A stretch of 64,000 bases of DNA from Labia minor (taxonomy: Eukaryota > Arthropoda > Insecta > Dermaptera > Spongiphoridae): contig OY720345.1 of assembly GCA_963082975.1 (NCBI GenBank), positions 12,178,491 to 12,242,490 on the forward strand, read 5' to 3'. This document shows positions 10,565 through 22,591 of this stretch, piece after piece (within the stretch, counting starts at the first letter, position 1; the number at the start of each line of letters is the position of its first letter). Both the position numbers and the translations under genes were made by a program. The notes under the pieces were generated by a model, which was not told where the DNA came from, searched no databases, and saw only the letters and a list, made by a program, of their open reading frames with translations.

Positions 10565-11082
10565 AATTTTTTTAGAATTTTTGGTAATTATTGAAGTAAA
10601 CACATTTTCGTGGATTTGCATAATACTTTATCAGTGGGGTAACTTTTGCAATTCCAAATGAACTTTTCTTATGCAATTTTTTTGGGCCTCTTCTAGTTTA
10701 CGAGATAAAAATTATTAAAATAAAGATTTTTTTAAGTTTGACAGATTAGTTATAAACGTCGAAATGTGCCATTAAGTAATTATTTATTGACTAATTCACT
10801 AATTATTCACTTATTCACTAATTTTAGGAAAATTAATCTAATTTTCATAAATTCAAACCGAACTTATAAAAACCGAAAATTAGTGCGCCCTCTGGTAGTC
10901 AAACTGATAAAATATGCTAGCTAATTTTAATAATTTTTTTATCTCGTAAAATAGAAGAGGCCCGAAAAAATTTCATAAGAAAAGTTTATTTGGAATTGCA
11001 AAAGGAACCCACTGGTAATGTATTATCCAAATCCATGAAAATGCGTTTACTTGAAAAATTACCAATTTTTTTAAAATTTCAT
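10565..11082. repeat. Foldback element (family E), copy 1
   Basis: Two arms of about 150 bases (10565-10718 and 10927-11082) are imperfect inverted copies. For example, TTGCAATTCCAAATGAACTT in the left arm matches the complement of AGTTTATTTGGAATTGCAAA in the right, and GGGCCTCTTCTAGTTTACGA matches TCGTAAAATAGAAGAGGCCC inverted. The roughly 208-bp centre contains its own smaller inverted pair (around ACCGAAAATTAGT). The same architecture and sequence occur at 19415-19992. Confidence 0.75.
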
Positions 11083-11671
11083 TGCAATTTCTTCTTATAT
11101 AAAACAAATAATAAACATAAATATAATTAATTTTTATCTATATAAATAGTATAAGTTTAAATAAATAATATTATATAAGATGGCTTTATTATTTATCTAG
11201 GTGACCATAAATAAATTTATTGAAGTGTAATACATTTAATAATTGGATATCAATCATTTTTGATGTTACTTTGCATGGATACCAGGAGTTAGTAACAACT
11301 ACCAGTACACACAATGGCAATGGGGTTTCTCCCCCTCTCCACTCTTTCCTTTTGTGGGCGCCTGAACCAAATGCACCATGGCGTAGGCGCTTCAGCCTAC
11401 ATTGCTAAATGCAAACCGTTTCAGCTACATAACCATTTCTAGCCAATGCATTCGTCACTGCATAATCAAAATCAATTATTTAATAATATTAGCAATTCAC
11501 TCAATATAAATTCACTGTTTTCTAAATTTGTCAATCACAATTATTCTCTTTCTTTATATATAGTTTTATTCTATTAATAATTTAAATATATTAGATATTG
11601 ATACATAATATAAATTGTTTAAAATTTTTATTAAATATTTTTTCAATTAATAATTGAATTTTATGAAATTT

Positions 11672-11890
11672 ACTAGCCATTCCTGAAATCATATGCTGCC
11701 GGGGTCATAAAACTCTATAAAACTATTAACTTTATTCAAATCGTCGTAATAATTTTTTTTAATTATTTTCAATATATATAATAACAAAACAAAATTTTAA
11801 AAAAATGAAGTTAGTTACAAATTAATAATTTTGACAATTTGTAACTAACTTCATAATGTTACAGACATCATATACAAACATAGGAAATTA
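11672..11890 (+). repeat. Family C repeat, copy 1, with perfect 19-bp hairpin
   Basis: It starts ACTAGCCATTCCTGAAATCA, shares several blocks with 22765-23241, and contains a perfect inverted pair of 19 bases at 11805-11823 and 11836-11854 (ATGAAGTTAGTTACAAATT) with a 12-base loop. It is cut on the right by the nested insertions starting at 11890. No coding capacity. Confidence 0.6.
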
Positions 11891-12562
11891 TATAGGGCAG
11901 GGACGTCCAACTTGCGGGCCGCATTGGGGCCCACTCAAAGTTTTGATGCGGCCCACTATCGACTCATTTTGGAGTTAAATTTTAAAGAATTCACAGTCCT
12001 GCAAGCGACCTATAACTTCGAGGCTATAAAAAAAAGGCTGCAACATTCAACAACAAAAAACCACCTCTATCCCCAAAAATCTCCATAAGTTTTGAGACAT
12101 TCACTAGCTAGGCTTAACATATTCTGGTAATTTTGCGACCCAGTTAAATATTTAAGTTTGCGATGTGGCCCATTAAATTAAAAGGTTGGACATCCCTGAT
12201 ATAGGGTAAAGCATACCGTTGTTGGCCCCCTTAAGCAATTCCTTGCAGTCTTTAATGCATATCTGGGCAAATTGCGGATCAATCTGTGTCAAATCAGGTT
12301 TGGAGAACATAGATACTATGAGCATTTGATGAATAAAAAAATAAAATCATTTTCTCATGACGTTTTCAATAAGCACGCAAAAATCCTAAAAAATACAGTT
12401 ATTGGCCCCCTGTTATAATTATTGGCCTAGGAATTCTATTCTAAACGATTACATATCCATAATTAAAGGCGCAATTTTTAAAATAAAAATCTTATTATTT
12501 GTGTTTTAGTGATAGGGGGCCAATGACCGTCTCGGGGCCAACAACTGTATACTTTACCCTAT
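11890..12562 (+). mobile_element. TIR element (family H), copy 1, host of nested insertions
   Basis: The right end (12533-12562), read inverted, gives ATAGGGTAAAGTATACAGTT followed by GTTGGCCCC. The left end, TAGGGTAAAGCATACCGTTG then TTGGCCCC, starts at about 11892 and is split by the hAT insertion at 11898. A second copy lies at about 49965-50280. Superfamily not assigned. Confidence 0.6.
11898..12198 (+). mobile_element. hAT-type MITE, 301 bp, with 8-bp target duplication
   Basis: The ends are inverted (CAGGGACGTCCAAC at left; complement of CAGGGATGTCCAACC at right). The 8-bp duplication ATATAGGG lies exactly on both sides (11890-11897 and 12199-12206). Eight bases is the hAT signature and the central TA fits the Buster preference. 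There is no transposase. Confidence 0.85.
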
Positions 12563-13087
12563 CTTCTTCTTCTTCTTAGCCTTATTTCCCACGGGGTGTG
12601 GGGTCGGCTCTTCTCGTTAATTGGCGCCAACTAAATCTGTTGTTGGCGTCGTCTGTAGAGAGACCAGATGCCATTAGATCTCCCGTTATACGGCAGGACC
12701 AGCTGGTTTTTTTAGGCCTCCCACGCGGTCTTTGGTATTCAACCTTCGATGACGGTGATGATGGTGATGATGGTGTTGACGACTTTTGATGAAGATGTGG
12801 ACGATTTGAGTGAGGTTGATGGCAATGATGCTGATGCTGACCGGTGTGACGATGTTCGTGTCGGTGATGATGTCGATGTTGATATTGATGTGGATGTAGA
12901 TGTTGGACTATCTTCTTTAGCCCACCTCGTCCATAGGTGGGTAACCCTAACCCATTTCTCACATCGCCCGGGTGCTGACAATGTGCGTCGCTTGCAGGGG
13001 ACGCTCTAGCCGTTAACCGTATAACATTTCTCCATTAATTGTTGATGCGACGCGAAGATGATCCAGCCGGCCTGTCGCTACAGCCTG
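12563..13087 (-). mobile_element. Retroposon insertion with (AAG)n tail and 12-bp target duplication
   Basis: ACTTTACCCTAT occurs immediately left (12551-12562) and right (13088-13099) of this 525-bp block, so the block was inserted in the end of the family H element. On the minus strand it finishes in an AAG repeat, as a retroposon 3' tail would. The minus-strand frame 12582-12962 ends TRRADPTPRGK and carries His-rich tandem triplets; two other frames across the same triplets are Ser/Thr-rich and Asp/Val-rich. I think it is the 3' end of a LINE or a SINE, but cannot name the family. Confidence 0.6.
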
Positions 13088-13099
13088 ACTTTACCCTAT

Positions 13100-13850
13100 A
13101 TTGGTGTTAATAGAAGAAAATAGTTTAATTCCTTTTAAAATTTTCTTTCAGTTTTCTAATTTCCTTGTGCCTTTACTGGACTCCAAATATATTCTTCTCC
13201 GCATTACTCCATCTGTTTCTAACTTTTTCCCAATTTTTTGATTTTATACTGCAAACCTTATTCTAATGTTTGACTAAATAAAATTGATGACAATGCATCC
13301 TTCCATTTTAACGTACTTTGGCTTACCATTCTTTTTGATAATTGATTCCCACATCTATTCTTCTTCATAAATCATACAAATCTATTTTTCTGGCATTCCA
13401 TTCAAAATTAATAGTTAAAAAATATTTCTTAAACTAATCATTCAGATTTTATGTTATAAACTGTATTTATTAATTATAAATTAAGTTGTTAATTAGAATT
13501 TTTCGCATATTATTTTGCATGTATTCAGCATTTACATAAATATCATAATAAAATAATTATTAATTTTTAATTTTTTTCCCTTTTTCTTCTTGTTCTCTTT
13601 ACGAGGACATGACAAATATGATTAACATCTCTTCTTACTGACTGACTAATTTCATATATCCTTATAGATCTTTGTATTTAATACACTTCCTTTTTGCTAT
13701 ATAATTATTTTTAGTCGCAAAAATTGTTACCCTTGATTCATTGTTGTCTCATATAGGGTCAATTCTATATATGGTTGCTATACTTCCTCCTGACCATTTA
13801 TGGCATTGAAATCTCATAAGATACTTATTACAATTTGGGGTCTTGTTGAA
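13100..13850. other. AT-rich spacer
   Basis: No gene or repeat family recognised. Confidence 0.35.
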
Positions 13851-13853
13851 TAA

Positions 13854-14876
13854 AGCGTTTCTCAACCTTTTTGGACCAAACGCCCACTTCGTAAGGCCGG
13901 CTTCATATTTCGCCCCCTATAAATTTTAACAGATAAAAATTGCATGATAATCCCTAATATAAGGTATGTACTCTTGGTGATACTTGGAGCCATATTGAAA
14001 AATCGAGTTTCAGAACCTGATCGCAAAATCATTTTACCTTTTTTATAGAACCATATTGAAATAAGTTGACCTGTAGCCAGGTCCGAACCGACCGACGGTT
14101 TGAAATAAATTAATTTCCAGCTACAGAAACAATTTCAAATAATTTTAATATATCTATTAATGTAATAAAAACAGATATGGATACATAAATAATAAATATA
14201 AACATTTTTAATTTTATTTTATTTATAATATATATGCAAGACCAGGCTGTGACGTCATGAATGGCTGGATGACGTCATATAATTTTAAATCAAGAAAAAA
14301 CTAATAAATATGATTTTCCCGAGGATAAAACCAATACAAAGTGTATGATTCGTGGTGATATATAAAAAAATCTCCTCATGTGAGATTTGGTGTGAAAATA
14401 ACCCTTCCCTTCCTATCGTCGATCGCTAATATTACCACTTCCGGTATCCGGATTTACACCAAAAGTTGATCAATTCATCCCACTGATGCATTAAGTAAAT
14501 ATACCAAATTTCATCAAAATCGGTTGAGCCGTTCAAGCTGTACACATCTATACGGACGGACTGACGGACAGATGGACAGACATCATGCTAAAAATACTTT
14601 TTTCTGTTAAGAAAATGCATGATTCATGGAGATCTGTAAAAACCTCCACATGTGAAATTTGGTGTGAAAACAATACCTCCCTTACTATCGTCGGTCGGTA
14701 AAAAATTGAAACAAAGCGGAAATGTTTAAAAGCCTGTTCGCAAAATCATCTTACCTTTTTTTAAAGTTGAAAATGACTTCGCCCCTCCCAAAAATACTAT
14801 TGCCCCCCCCCCCCAAATCGTATATTCAAATAATCGCCCCCTTTAAGATGTCGATCGCCCAGGTTGAGAATCACTA
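13854..14876. mobile_element. hAT-like element interrupted by family B copies
   Basis: The left end GCGTTTCTCAACCTTTTTGG and the inverted right end (complement: TAGTGATTCTCAACCTGGGC) form hAT-type terminal repeats. The body has the C-rich segments common in such MITEs, including a C homopolymer near 14805-14816. Two family B units sit inside (14062-14702). I could not define a clean 8-bp duplication. Confidence 0.55.
14062..14702 (-). mobile_element. Family B copies in tandem, B2
   Basis: Two units lie head to tail on the minus strand. One begins at about 14702 (TTACCGACCGACGATAG read inverted) and breaks off after CCGGAAGTGGTAA near 14433. The next begins near 14430 and runs to GGTCAACTTATT at 14062. 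The second unit belongs to a subfamily carrying two TGACGTCA palindromes (about 14250-14277) and ending with the stem-loop GACCTG-gcta-CAGGTC. Confidence 0.7.
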
Positions 14877-15239
14877 CTCTAAATCATTATAAAATCCATT
14901 TATATAATTTCTCCCTCTTTACTCTCTGTCGATGCATGTATATACATTTATTAAAGTTAAATATGTGTAATATGATGTAATATGGTAATTCACTAGTATC
15001 TCCTAAGTCCTCGAACTGATCATTTTTTGTTAATAAATTATTTTTTTTAATCATGGTAGCTACAGTCTTTTTAATAATAAACTCCATTCCAATTATTAAT
15101 TATTGTTATTGATTATCAATCAGGAATCAATCCTCTCTTCTCTTACAACGCAGTTATATATAAATGATGATATATTTTTTACTTTGAATTATTAAGTTAT
15201 GAAATGAATATGCTTTGACATTCTATTTTCTATAATAAG

Positions 15240-15823
15240 CTGGAGTGTCTCTACTCGACTATCTCGCAATTTGAATTGGATTAAATAACGTAATATATTA
15301 TATTATAAATTATAAATTAAAATTAATAAATAATAATTATTAAACCAGCGCATGTTTGGCTCTTTGTTGATGACACCACGTCACGTGTTGGCGCGTGATT
15401 TGCAATGTTAAAAAATTAATTCTGGTACTTTCAGCGATTCAATCAAACTGAAATTCTTTATATAGCAGTTTTATACAATTATTAATCATGTGAGAAATTA
15501 TCTTATTATATAACTTTATTTTTACGTTCACTTTAGAAGAAAAAAAAATCAAAACGTTGTAGGTAATGACCCTCTTCCGGTTGAGCTACATTTCTCAAAA
15601 GTTGATTAGAAAACTACGAATTTTGAATAATTCCCGTATACCAAATTTCATGATTCTAGCTCAAACCGTTTTTTTGGGTAATCTTGTCTACATACTTACA
15701 CACAGACATTTTTTTCAACCTTAGTGAAAATGATTCATGAACCTTCAAAACGTATAAAAACATCAAAAACTCGACATCGAAAATTTTCGTAATCGCAATA
15801 CTATCTCGCGAGATAGTAAAAAT
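15240..15823 (-). mobile_element. Family A copy A2
   Basis: Full-length copy, 584 bp, with intact CTGGAGTGTCTCTACTCGAC end and shortened 5' hairpin (CTATCTCGCGAGATAG, a perfect palindrome). It contains the conserved CACGTCACGTG core and GTATACCAAATTTCATGATT block. Confidence 0.8.
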
Positions 15824-17178
15824 AAAAATTAGCATAATCGAAATATACTTATATATTTGAAGATTTAGTTTATTTATTGGTTTAAAGATTAATGCACACC
15901 TCTAACAATTATGAGTCCTTAATGGGAATGAAAATCAAATAATTGTAACAAAAACAATGAAAACAAATGTAAAATTATAAATAAAACTTAAATAGTTGAG
16001 AAAAATTGAAAAAAATTACTATTTTTATAATGGAGTAGGAAAGTCACACACAATGCTCTTCCTTCTCGTTAGAATTTTATTTTTAATTTATGAAAAATAT
16101 TGATCTTTATTTTTGATAATATAAAATAAAATTTTATTTTTAAATTTAAATTTTAATCATTTTTTTTTATTTAGAGGAATTTAAATTAAATTTGTTAATT
16201 AATGAAAAAATTAGAAAAAAAAGGTTATTATCTTTTGAAATTAATATTTATTTAGGGGTCTCTTTTTTTGAAATTTTGCTTAATATATCTATTTTATGAA
16301 TATTCAAGTTAATTCAAATAAATAATTTATTATTCTATGGAAAATGAATCTTTATAGTTTAGATAACTTTAAATAATTATAATAAAGATTATTCCTGTTG
16401 TCTGATTTTTTAGATGGGTTGTCTCATGTTGTTGCTGGTTGTCTATCTACAGGGGTATCCGAACTTTTTTTTCTTTGGAAAATAAGGTTGATGTTATGAT
16501 GATGCTTTCTAGTTTTATGCCAACCATTCATAAGATTCATTCAAGCGCAAGCAACATTCGTTATAGAAGTATTTCCGATTTTCACCTCTCATCTTCTCAA
16601 TTTAAAAAAATATTTCCCTACCAAAATTTTTTTAAGAATTTTATTATTCTCATATTAGTTTATTATTAAATCTACGGAACTTTAAAATGTATATTCCCAT
16701 TGAAATCAAATTTAAGTTCACTCAACTTCATTTAATTTTTATATATTCAACTAAATTAAAATAATAAAATGTTTTGCTTTCACTAATATAAATGAAATGT
16801 GGAATTCTTATTTATTAGAAAGAATTGTCGTATAACATTCACTGATTTATTAATATTTTTAAAAATTCTAGCTAAATACATTGTTCTAACCTATGTGATT
16901 TTTGTTAAATTAAAAAGAATGAGAGACAGAGAGAAGGGATGTAGTTTATGTGCGTAAGGGGGAGAGAGGGGAGTGTAGGTCTACTTTCGTGTGAAGAAAT
17001 TGATTTAAAAACTCCCGTGAGAATGTTTACTATTTCTTTTCAACATCAAATCATTTTAAATGAAATTTATTTATCAATATATATATAAAATACAATAATT
17101 TTCACATTTTAAGAAGAGAATTAAATATATAAGTTAATTTATAAATCACAGAACCAATATTAATCATAGTTTAAAAAA
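15824..17178. other. AT-rich spacer
   Basis: No family recognised. The open frame at 16439-16669 has no family resemblance and ends in low complexity. A purine-rich stretch with GAGA runs lies near 16918-16977. Confidence 0.35.
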
Positions 17179-17179
17179 T

Positions 17180-17935
17180 ATGGAGTGTCTCCACTCGACT
17201 ATCTCGCAAATTTGAATTGGATTAATTAACATATATTATACTTAAATTAAATTTAATTAATTAAATTATAAATTAAAATCAATAAATAATATTTATTAAA
17301 CCAGCGAGTGTTTGGCTCTTTGTTACGTTACGTGCTAGCGCGTGATTGGCAGTAAACGTGTTTTAATTTAATTCCAGTATACTTTCAGCGATTCAATCAT
17401 GCTGAAATTCTATATATAGCAGTTTTTTACAATTTTTATTCGTGTGAAAAAATATCAAACATATATTTCTTTATTGTTACGGTCAGTATAGAGGGAAAAA
17501 AATGAAAATGTGTTAGTTAATGGTCCTCTCCAGAATGTGCTACATTTCTCAACAGTTGATAGAAAACTATGAATTTTCAATAATGTCGGTGTACCAAATT
17601 TCATTATTCTAGTTCAAACGGTTTTTAGCGTTTTACGTTAATTTTATCACACAGTCAGACAGACATTTTTCTCAATTTTAGTGAAAATGACTCAGGGACC
17701 TTCAAAACTTATAAAAACATCAAAATCTCGACATCAAAAATTTTCATGATCGCAAGCAATACTATCTATGGCGAGATAGTCAAAATTAAAAATTTTGAAA
17801 TTCAAGTTGTTATGGTTTTTAAAAATAGTGAAAAGGACTCAGGGACCTTCAAAACGTATAAAAACATCAAAATCTCGACATCAAAAATTTTCATGATCGC
17901 AATACTATCTCTGGCCAGATAGTAAAAATTAAAAA
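17180..17935 (-). mobile_element. Family A copy A3 with duplicated 5' end
   Basis: The copy spans 17180-17784. Its terminal 100 bases (GGGACCTTCAAAAC to the ACTATCT hairpin) are repeated once more at 17828-17935 after a linker AATTTGAAATTCAAGTTGTT. The same linker and duplicated end recur at 25612-25840, so this is an inherited subfamily structure. Confidence 0.75.
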
Positions 17936-18129
17936 ATTTGAAATTCAAGTTATTATGGTTCAGTTTTTAAAAATACATGATTTCAAATTAAAAAAAAAAA
18001 TTGAAACGGAAGTGCAAAATTTAGTAACAACCTTGAAAGTGCAATTTTTTTTTATTAATTCTCCTTTGTCATTTGAAATAGGATAATAATTCATAGATTG
18101 CTTATTAAATGAATTAGAAATCAAGTGTG

Positions 18130-18520
18130 AATTATTTGAAAGAGCAACGATGATGTTGTTGTCGTCGTTGTATCCAAATATCTTGTCTTAGCGGGTTAAT
18201 GAGAAGCGATGACGATGGCGATGGACGGACGAACTGCTTGTTGGTTAATTAAAATGGTGAGAAAGAGGTGAGTTGTGGTCGTATTTTCCGAATAGGTGGT
18301 GGCTAAGGAATGCTCCGGCTGCAAAGAAGTTGGTCATCCGCGCGTACCCTCTCCAGGACTTGAGGACTCCAGCCGGCTGGCCGGCCGGCGCCGAGTCAAT
18401 GACCTCCTCCTCCCTCCCTCTCTTTCTCTCTCGCCTGGCGAAAACGTGATCTCTTTTACCCCCACCCCGCCTTCCTTTACCCTTGGCCCGATCAAATTCT
18501 AGAGAGTTGGAATTCCAATG
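18130..18520. other. GC-richer island
   Basis: Sequence with CCGGCTGGCCGGCCGGC near 18372 and a CT-rich run near 18408-18435. The opposite open frames (18245-18523 minus, 18296-18502 plus) overlap and match nothing I know. Confidence 0.4.
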
Positions 18521-18594
18521 CAATTAAAAAAAATAAAAAAATAACCGAAATTCCTTTCAACAATCGCAAAAATAATAGATCTATTCAAAAATAT

Positions 18595-19075
18595 CTGGAG
18601 TGTCTCCACTCGACTATCTCGCAAATTTGAATTGGATTAAATAACATATATTAATTTAAATTAAATTAATTAAATTATAAATTAAAATTAATAAAAAATA
18701 TTTATTAAACCAGCGCATGTTTGGCTCTTTGTTGATAGCACCACCACGTGTTGGGGCGTGAGATTTGCAATGTTAAAAAATTAATTCTTGTACTTTCAGC
18801 GATTCAATCAAGCTGAAATTCTATATATAGCAGTTTTATACAATTATTAATCATGTGAAAAATTATCAAACATAAATTTTTATTTTTACGGTCACTTTAG
18901 TGGGAAAAAAAGATAAAAACGTTGTAGGTAATGACCCTCTTCCGGTTGAGCTACATTACTCCAAAGTTGATAGAAAACTATGAATTTTGAATAATGCCAT
19001 TGTACCAAATTTCATCATTCTAGCTCAAACCGTTTTTGCGTAATCTTGGTTACATACATATACACCCACACAAAT
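18595..19075 (-). mobile_element. Family A copy A4, truncated
   Basis: It starts with CTGGAGTGTCTCCACTCGAC and is collinear with other copies until the microsatellite block (TACATACATATACACCCACA), where it stops, losing the final roughly 120 bases with the hairpin. Confidence 0.75.
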
Positions 19076-19252
19076 ACGTTTTGGGGACTAGGTTCTTAAA
19101 CATTTCCAACTTTTTTTTTCTAAATTTTTTTAATTTGACTAAAAAAAAGGTAAAACGTTTTTGGGTCTAGGCTCTTAAACACTTCCAACTTTTTTTATAT
19201 AAATTTTTTCAATATGGTTCTAAAAAAAGGTAAACCGTTTTTGGGACCACCA
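19076..19252 (+). repeat. Tandem repeat, about 81-bp unit, two copies plus start of a third
   Basis: Units start with ACGTTTTGGGGACTAGG, ACGTTTTTGGGTCTAGG and CCGTTTTTGGGACC, each followed by CTTAAACAyTTCCAACTTTT and ending AAAAAAAGGTAAA. They abut the break of family A copy A4. Confidence 0.6.
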
Positions 19253-19414
19253 CTTTTACACTTATCTTTTTGGAATATCTGCTAAATATATCTTCCAAAT
19301 ATATTTTATATACCTGTTTGAACATAGAAATATAGATTTTAACAAAATTACAAGTTAGAAATTAATTTTTGCCTCTTTCATACTAGTTGAATGTCTATTT
19401 TAAACTTTTACTCT

Positions 19415-19992
19415 AATCGTTGGTAATTACAAAACAGGAAGCTTCAGGGATTTGGATGAAACTTTGCCAGTGGATTCCTTTTTTAATTCTAAAGAAACTT
19501 CCTTAACTATTATATTTTTTTTAATTTCTCGGTTTCTTCTATTTATGAGATAAAAAAATTTTAAGTTTGTGTGTGACAGATGAGCTAGCTGGTTATGGAC
19601 GTCGAAAGTGCAGCTATTAAGTAATGTTTTATTGAGTAATTCACTAATGATTTGCTTATTCACTAATTTTCGGTTTTTTTAGTTTTTTTTTTTGGTTCGG
19701 TTTTGATATAAGAGAAAATTATTTTTTTTTAATTTTTATATATCCAAACCGAACTGAAAAAACCCACAGAAAATTAGTAATTCCCTTTGCTGGCCAAATA
19801 AATAAAACATGATAGCTAAATAGAATATCAAAGGATTTATCTGCAAATTTCAATAATTTTTATCTCGTAAACTAAAAAAGACCGAGAAATATTGCATAAG
19901 GAAAGTTTCTTTGAAATTAAAAAAGGAATCCACTGGCAAAGTTTTATCCAAATCCCTGAAGCTTCCCGTTTTATCAACGATTTCCTAATTGT
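19415..19992. repeat. Foldback element (family E), copy 2
   Basis: The left arm has GAAGCTTCAGGGATTTGGAT and GCCAGTGGATTCC; the right arm has the same inverted (GGAATCCACTGGC, ATCCAAATCCCTGAAGCTTC). The centre carries GGTTCGGTTTTGATAT opposite ATATCCAAACCGAACTGA. The same family as 10565-11082; both have a centre with TTCACTAAT direct repeats. The minus-strand open frame 19427-19663 is a chance reading of the arm. Confidence 0.75.
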
Positions 19993-20560
19993 TTAATATA
20001 TTTAGAAAGTTTGGACTTCTAAATATATGTATGTTAGAAATAGACTAAATTTATAATATAAAAGATTTTTATAATATAATTAATGAAAATCTCTTAAACT
20101 TAAAAAAATTAATTAATTCATATTTAATATCAGAAGAAAGAAATTATTAAATTATATAAATGTATGTGTTGCGCTTAGTTATACATATATTAGTTAATTT
20201 TTTGATTATTAACGTTTTATAATTCGTCAGATTAGGGTTAATATGTTATTAAGATAATTTATTAGTAATTAAGTGATAATGATCAAGACTATTCTGAACT
20301 TATTAAAAAACGGAAATAACAGATTAGAATATAGGATCCAGTGTTTGTTACTCTCTTCTTTTGGAACTCATATATATATATATATAGATAGATATATATA
20401 ATATTAATTAAATAAATTCTTATCAAAATATAATTGATCTTATAATAATAATAAAATTTATTACTTATTCTCACGAAATATTTATTATATATATTTTATA
20501 TATATTTATTTTCTTTTTATAAAAAAGAAAGATTATAGTGCTAGGGGGGGGAGATAATTT
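19993..20560. other. AT-rich spacer with TA/GATA microsatellite
   Basis: A TATATA/GATAGATA run at about 20369-20401. No gene or family recognised. Confidence 0.35.
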
Positions 20561-20875
20561 TTTTTAAAGCAATGACTAGTGCACTTAGTTTGGATTGGTT
20601 GATGTCAACAGCGCTGAGTAATCCTTTGAATTAAATCCTGTTGTATGAATGTCGAAGTATGCAATAGGTGGGATAGGGAGGGGAGGGGTGATGGTGGTTG
20701 TATTGCTTGCTGTAGGCCGGTCAGGCAGACTGTCTGGGCGGCGGGGGCCCTTCGTGGGAGTTCAATCCGACACCTGCCAATTAGGACACTCACTTCCTCT
20801 TGAAACCAACAACTCCCCCTATCGATACTAATAGCTCTATTAATACACCCACACACACACACCCCCTGAAAAAAA
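20560..20875. other. GC-richer island
   Basis: Contains GGCGGGGGCCC near 20738 and a CACACACACA run near 20848-20860. Overlapping opposite frames (20605-20883 minus, 20649-20831 plus) lack family resemblance. Confidence 0.35.
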
Positions 20876-20964
20876 AATCTCAATTTTCATAATATATTAT
20901 TTTTATTTTTATTTACTATCTTGTAAAACAATTTGTTTTTTTTATTATTTTGTTTTTTTTTATA

Positions 20965-21564
20965 TTTTTACTATATTGCTGTATTGCGATCACGAAAATT
21001 TTTGATGTTGAGATTTTGATGTTTTTATACGTTTTGAAGGTTCCTGAATCATTTTCACTAAGGTTGAGAAAAATGTCTGTGGGTATGTATGTATGTAGAC
21101 AAGATTACCCAAAAACGGTTTGAGTTAGAATCATGAAATTTGGAATACGGGAATTATTCAAAATTCGTAGTTTTCTATCAACTTTTGAGAAATGTAGCTC
21201 AACCGGAAGAGGGTCATTACCTACAACGTTTTGATTTTTTTCCTATAAAGTGACCGTAAAAATAAAGATATATGTTTGATAGTTTTACACATGATTAAAA
21301 ATTGTATAAAACTGCTATATATAGAATTTCAGCTTGATTGAATCGCTAAATGTACCGAAATTAATTTTTTAACACTGCAAATCACACGTCAACACGTGAC
21401 GTGGTGCCATCAACAAAGAGCCAAACATGAACTGATTTAATAAATATTATTTATTAATTTTAATTTATAATTTATAATTAATTAAATTTAATTTAAATAT
21501 ATTATATATTATGTTATTTAATCCAATTCAAATTGCGAGATAGTCGAGTGGAGACACTCCAGCT
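20965..21564 (+). mobile_element. Family A copy A5
   Basis: Full-length, 600 bp, in the opposite orientation to A1-A4. The 5' hairpin is degraded (TTTTTACTATATTGCTGTAT). The 3' end GCGAGATAGTCGAGTGGAGA-CACTCCAGCT is intact. A GTATGTATGTATG run marks the microsatellite block. Confidence 0.8.
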
Positions 21565-22590
21565 AATTTTATTTGTAAATTGGTTAAAATTAAATTTTAG
21601 TTTATTTTTTTTTTTAAATTTTTAATATTTTGATTGTTCTGACTTTTACACATAAGCTGATTTGTAATTTATTACTTTATTTAAATATATTATAATAAAA
21701 TTCACACCGGATATACCATATATATATAATTAATGATTTATAATCCATATCAACTTTAAATTGGATTCACATCTTAATTTTCTAATTAATTTTAATTTAA
21801 TAATAATAATTAAAAAAAACTAATAGAATGTTCAATTTATATGATGTTATTTTTCTTAATGATCATTAATGTTTTAAATTAGTAAAAAAAATGTCTTTGG
21901 CTTGAATATCCTTTGAAATGACTGTGACTTTTCAGCTGTTGTATGATCAGTACAATGGATTCTTTCAAATTATATTGATTTTCTTGATAGAAGACCAATA
22001 ATTCTTCTTTCAAGTAACTTCTCCATTTTGATTATTGAACTTAATTCCTATAGACCCCCATCTAGAGAAAAATTTCCTTGCCACCCAATTTCCCCGAAAT
22101 CGAAATGCAAGTCTCCCAGACTGGGTAGAACCTTGTGTTTTGTTATTGATATATATTATATTATTTTAATATATTTATATTATTTTATTATATTTTATAT
22201 TTATTTTATTATTTTATATTATTTTAATATAAAATTCATTTAAAAACTGCAGCACACACATAACTTTCCGAACATTTTGCATTAATATGATTTTTAAAAT
22301 TTACGAATTAATTTGAATACCCATTGAAAGATTTTGTTTGTTGGATATTTAATTTGATTTTCTTAAATTTTTTATATTCTACAAATTGTATTTTATTTGT
22401 TAATTATGGTCTATGTTCTATAAAAATAATTAAATAAAATTTTAAAGACAACATCTTTTTTTTACCACATCTTTTATAAACTTCTACTTTCAATTGGACA
22501 TAAGAGCTGTATATATAGATTTTACTCTTCATCTTATCAAATTATTCAATGCACTTTAATGTCTAAACTAGAAATAATTCTTAAAGGTAA
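21565..22590. other. AT-rich spacer
   Basis: No family recognised. The open frame at 22028-22243 decays into a Tyr/Ile/Phe-rich reading of an AT run and is not a gene. Confidence 0.35.
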
Positions 22591-22591
22591 T

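Noticed and set aside
18245..18523. 92-codon minus frame (Arg/Gly/Glu-rich)
   Set aside because: Reads a CT/GA-rich island; an equally open frame exists on the other strand.
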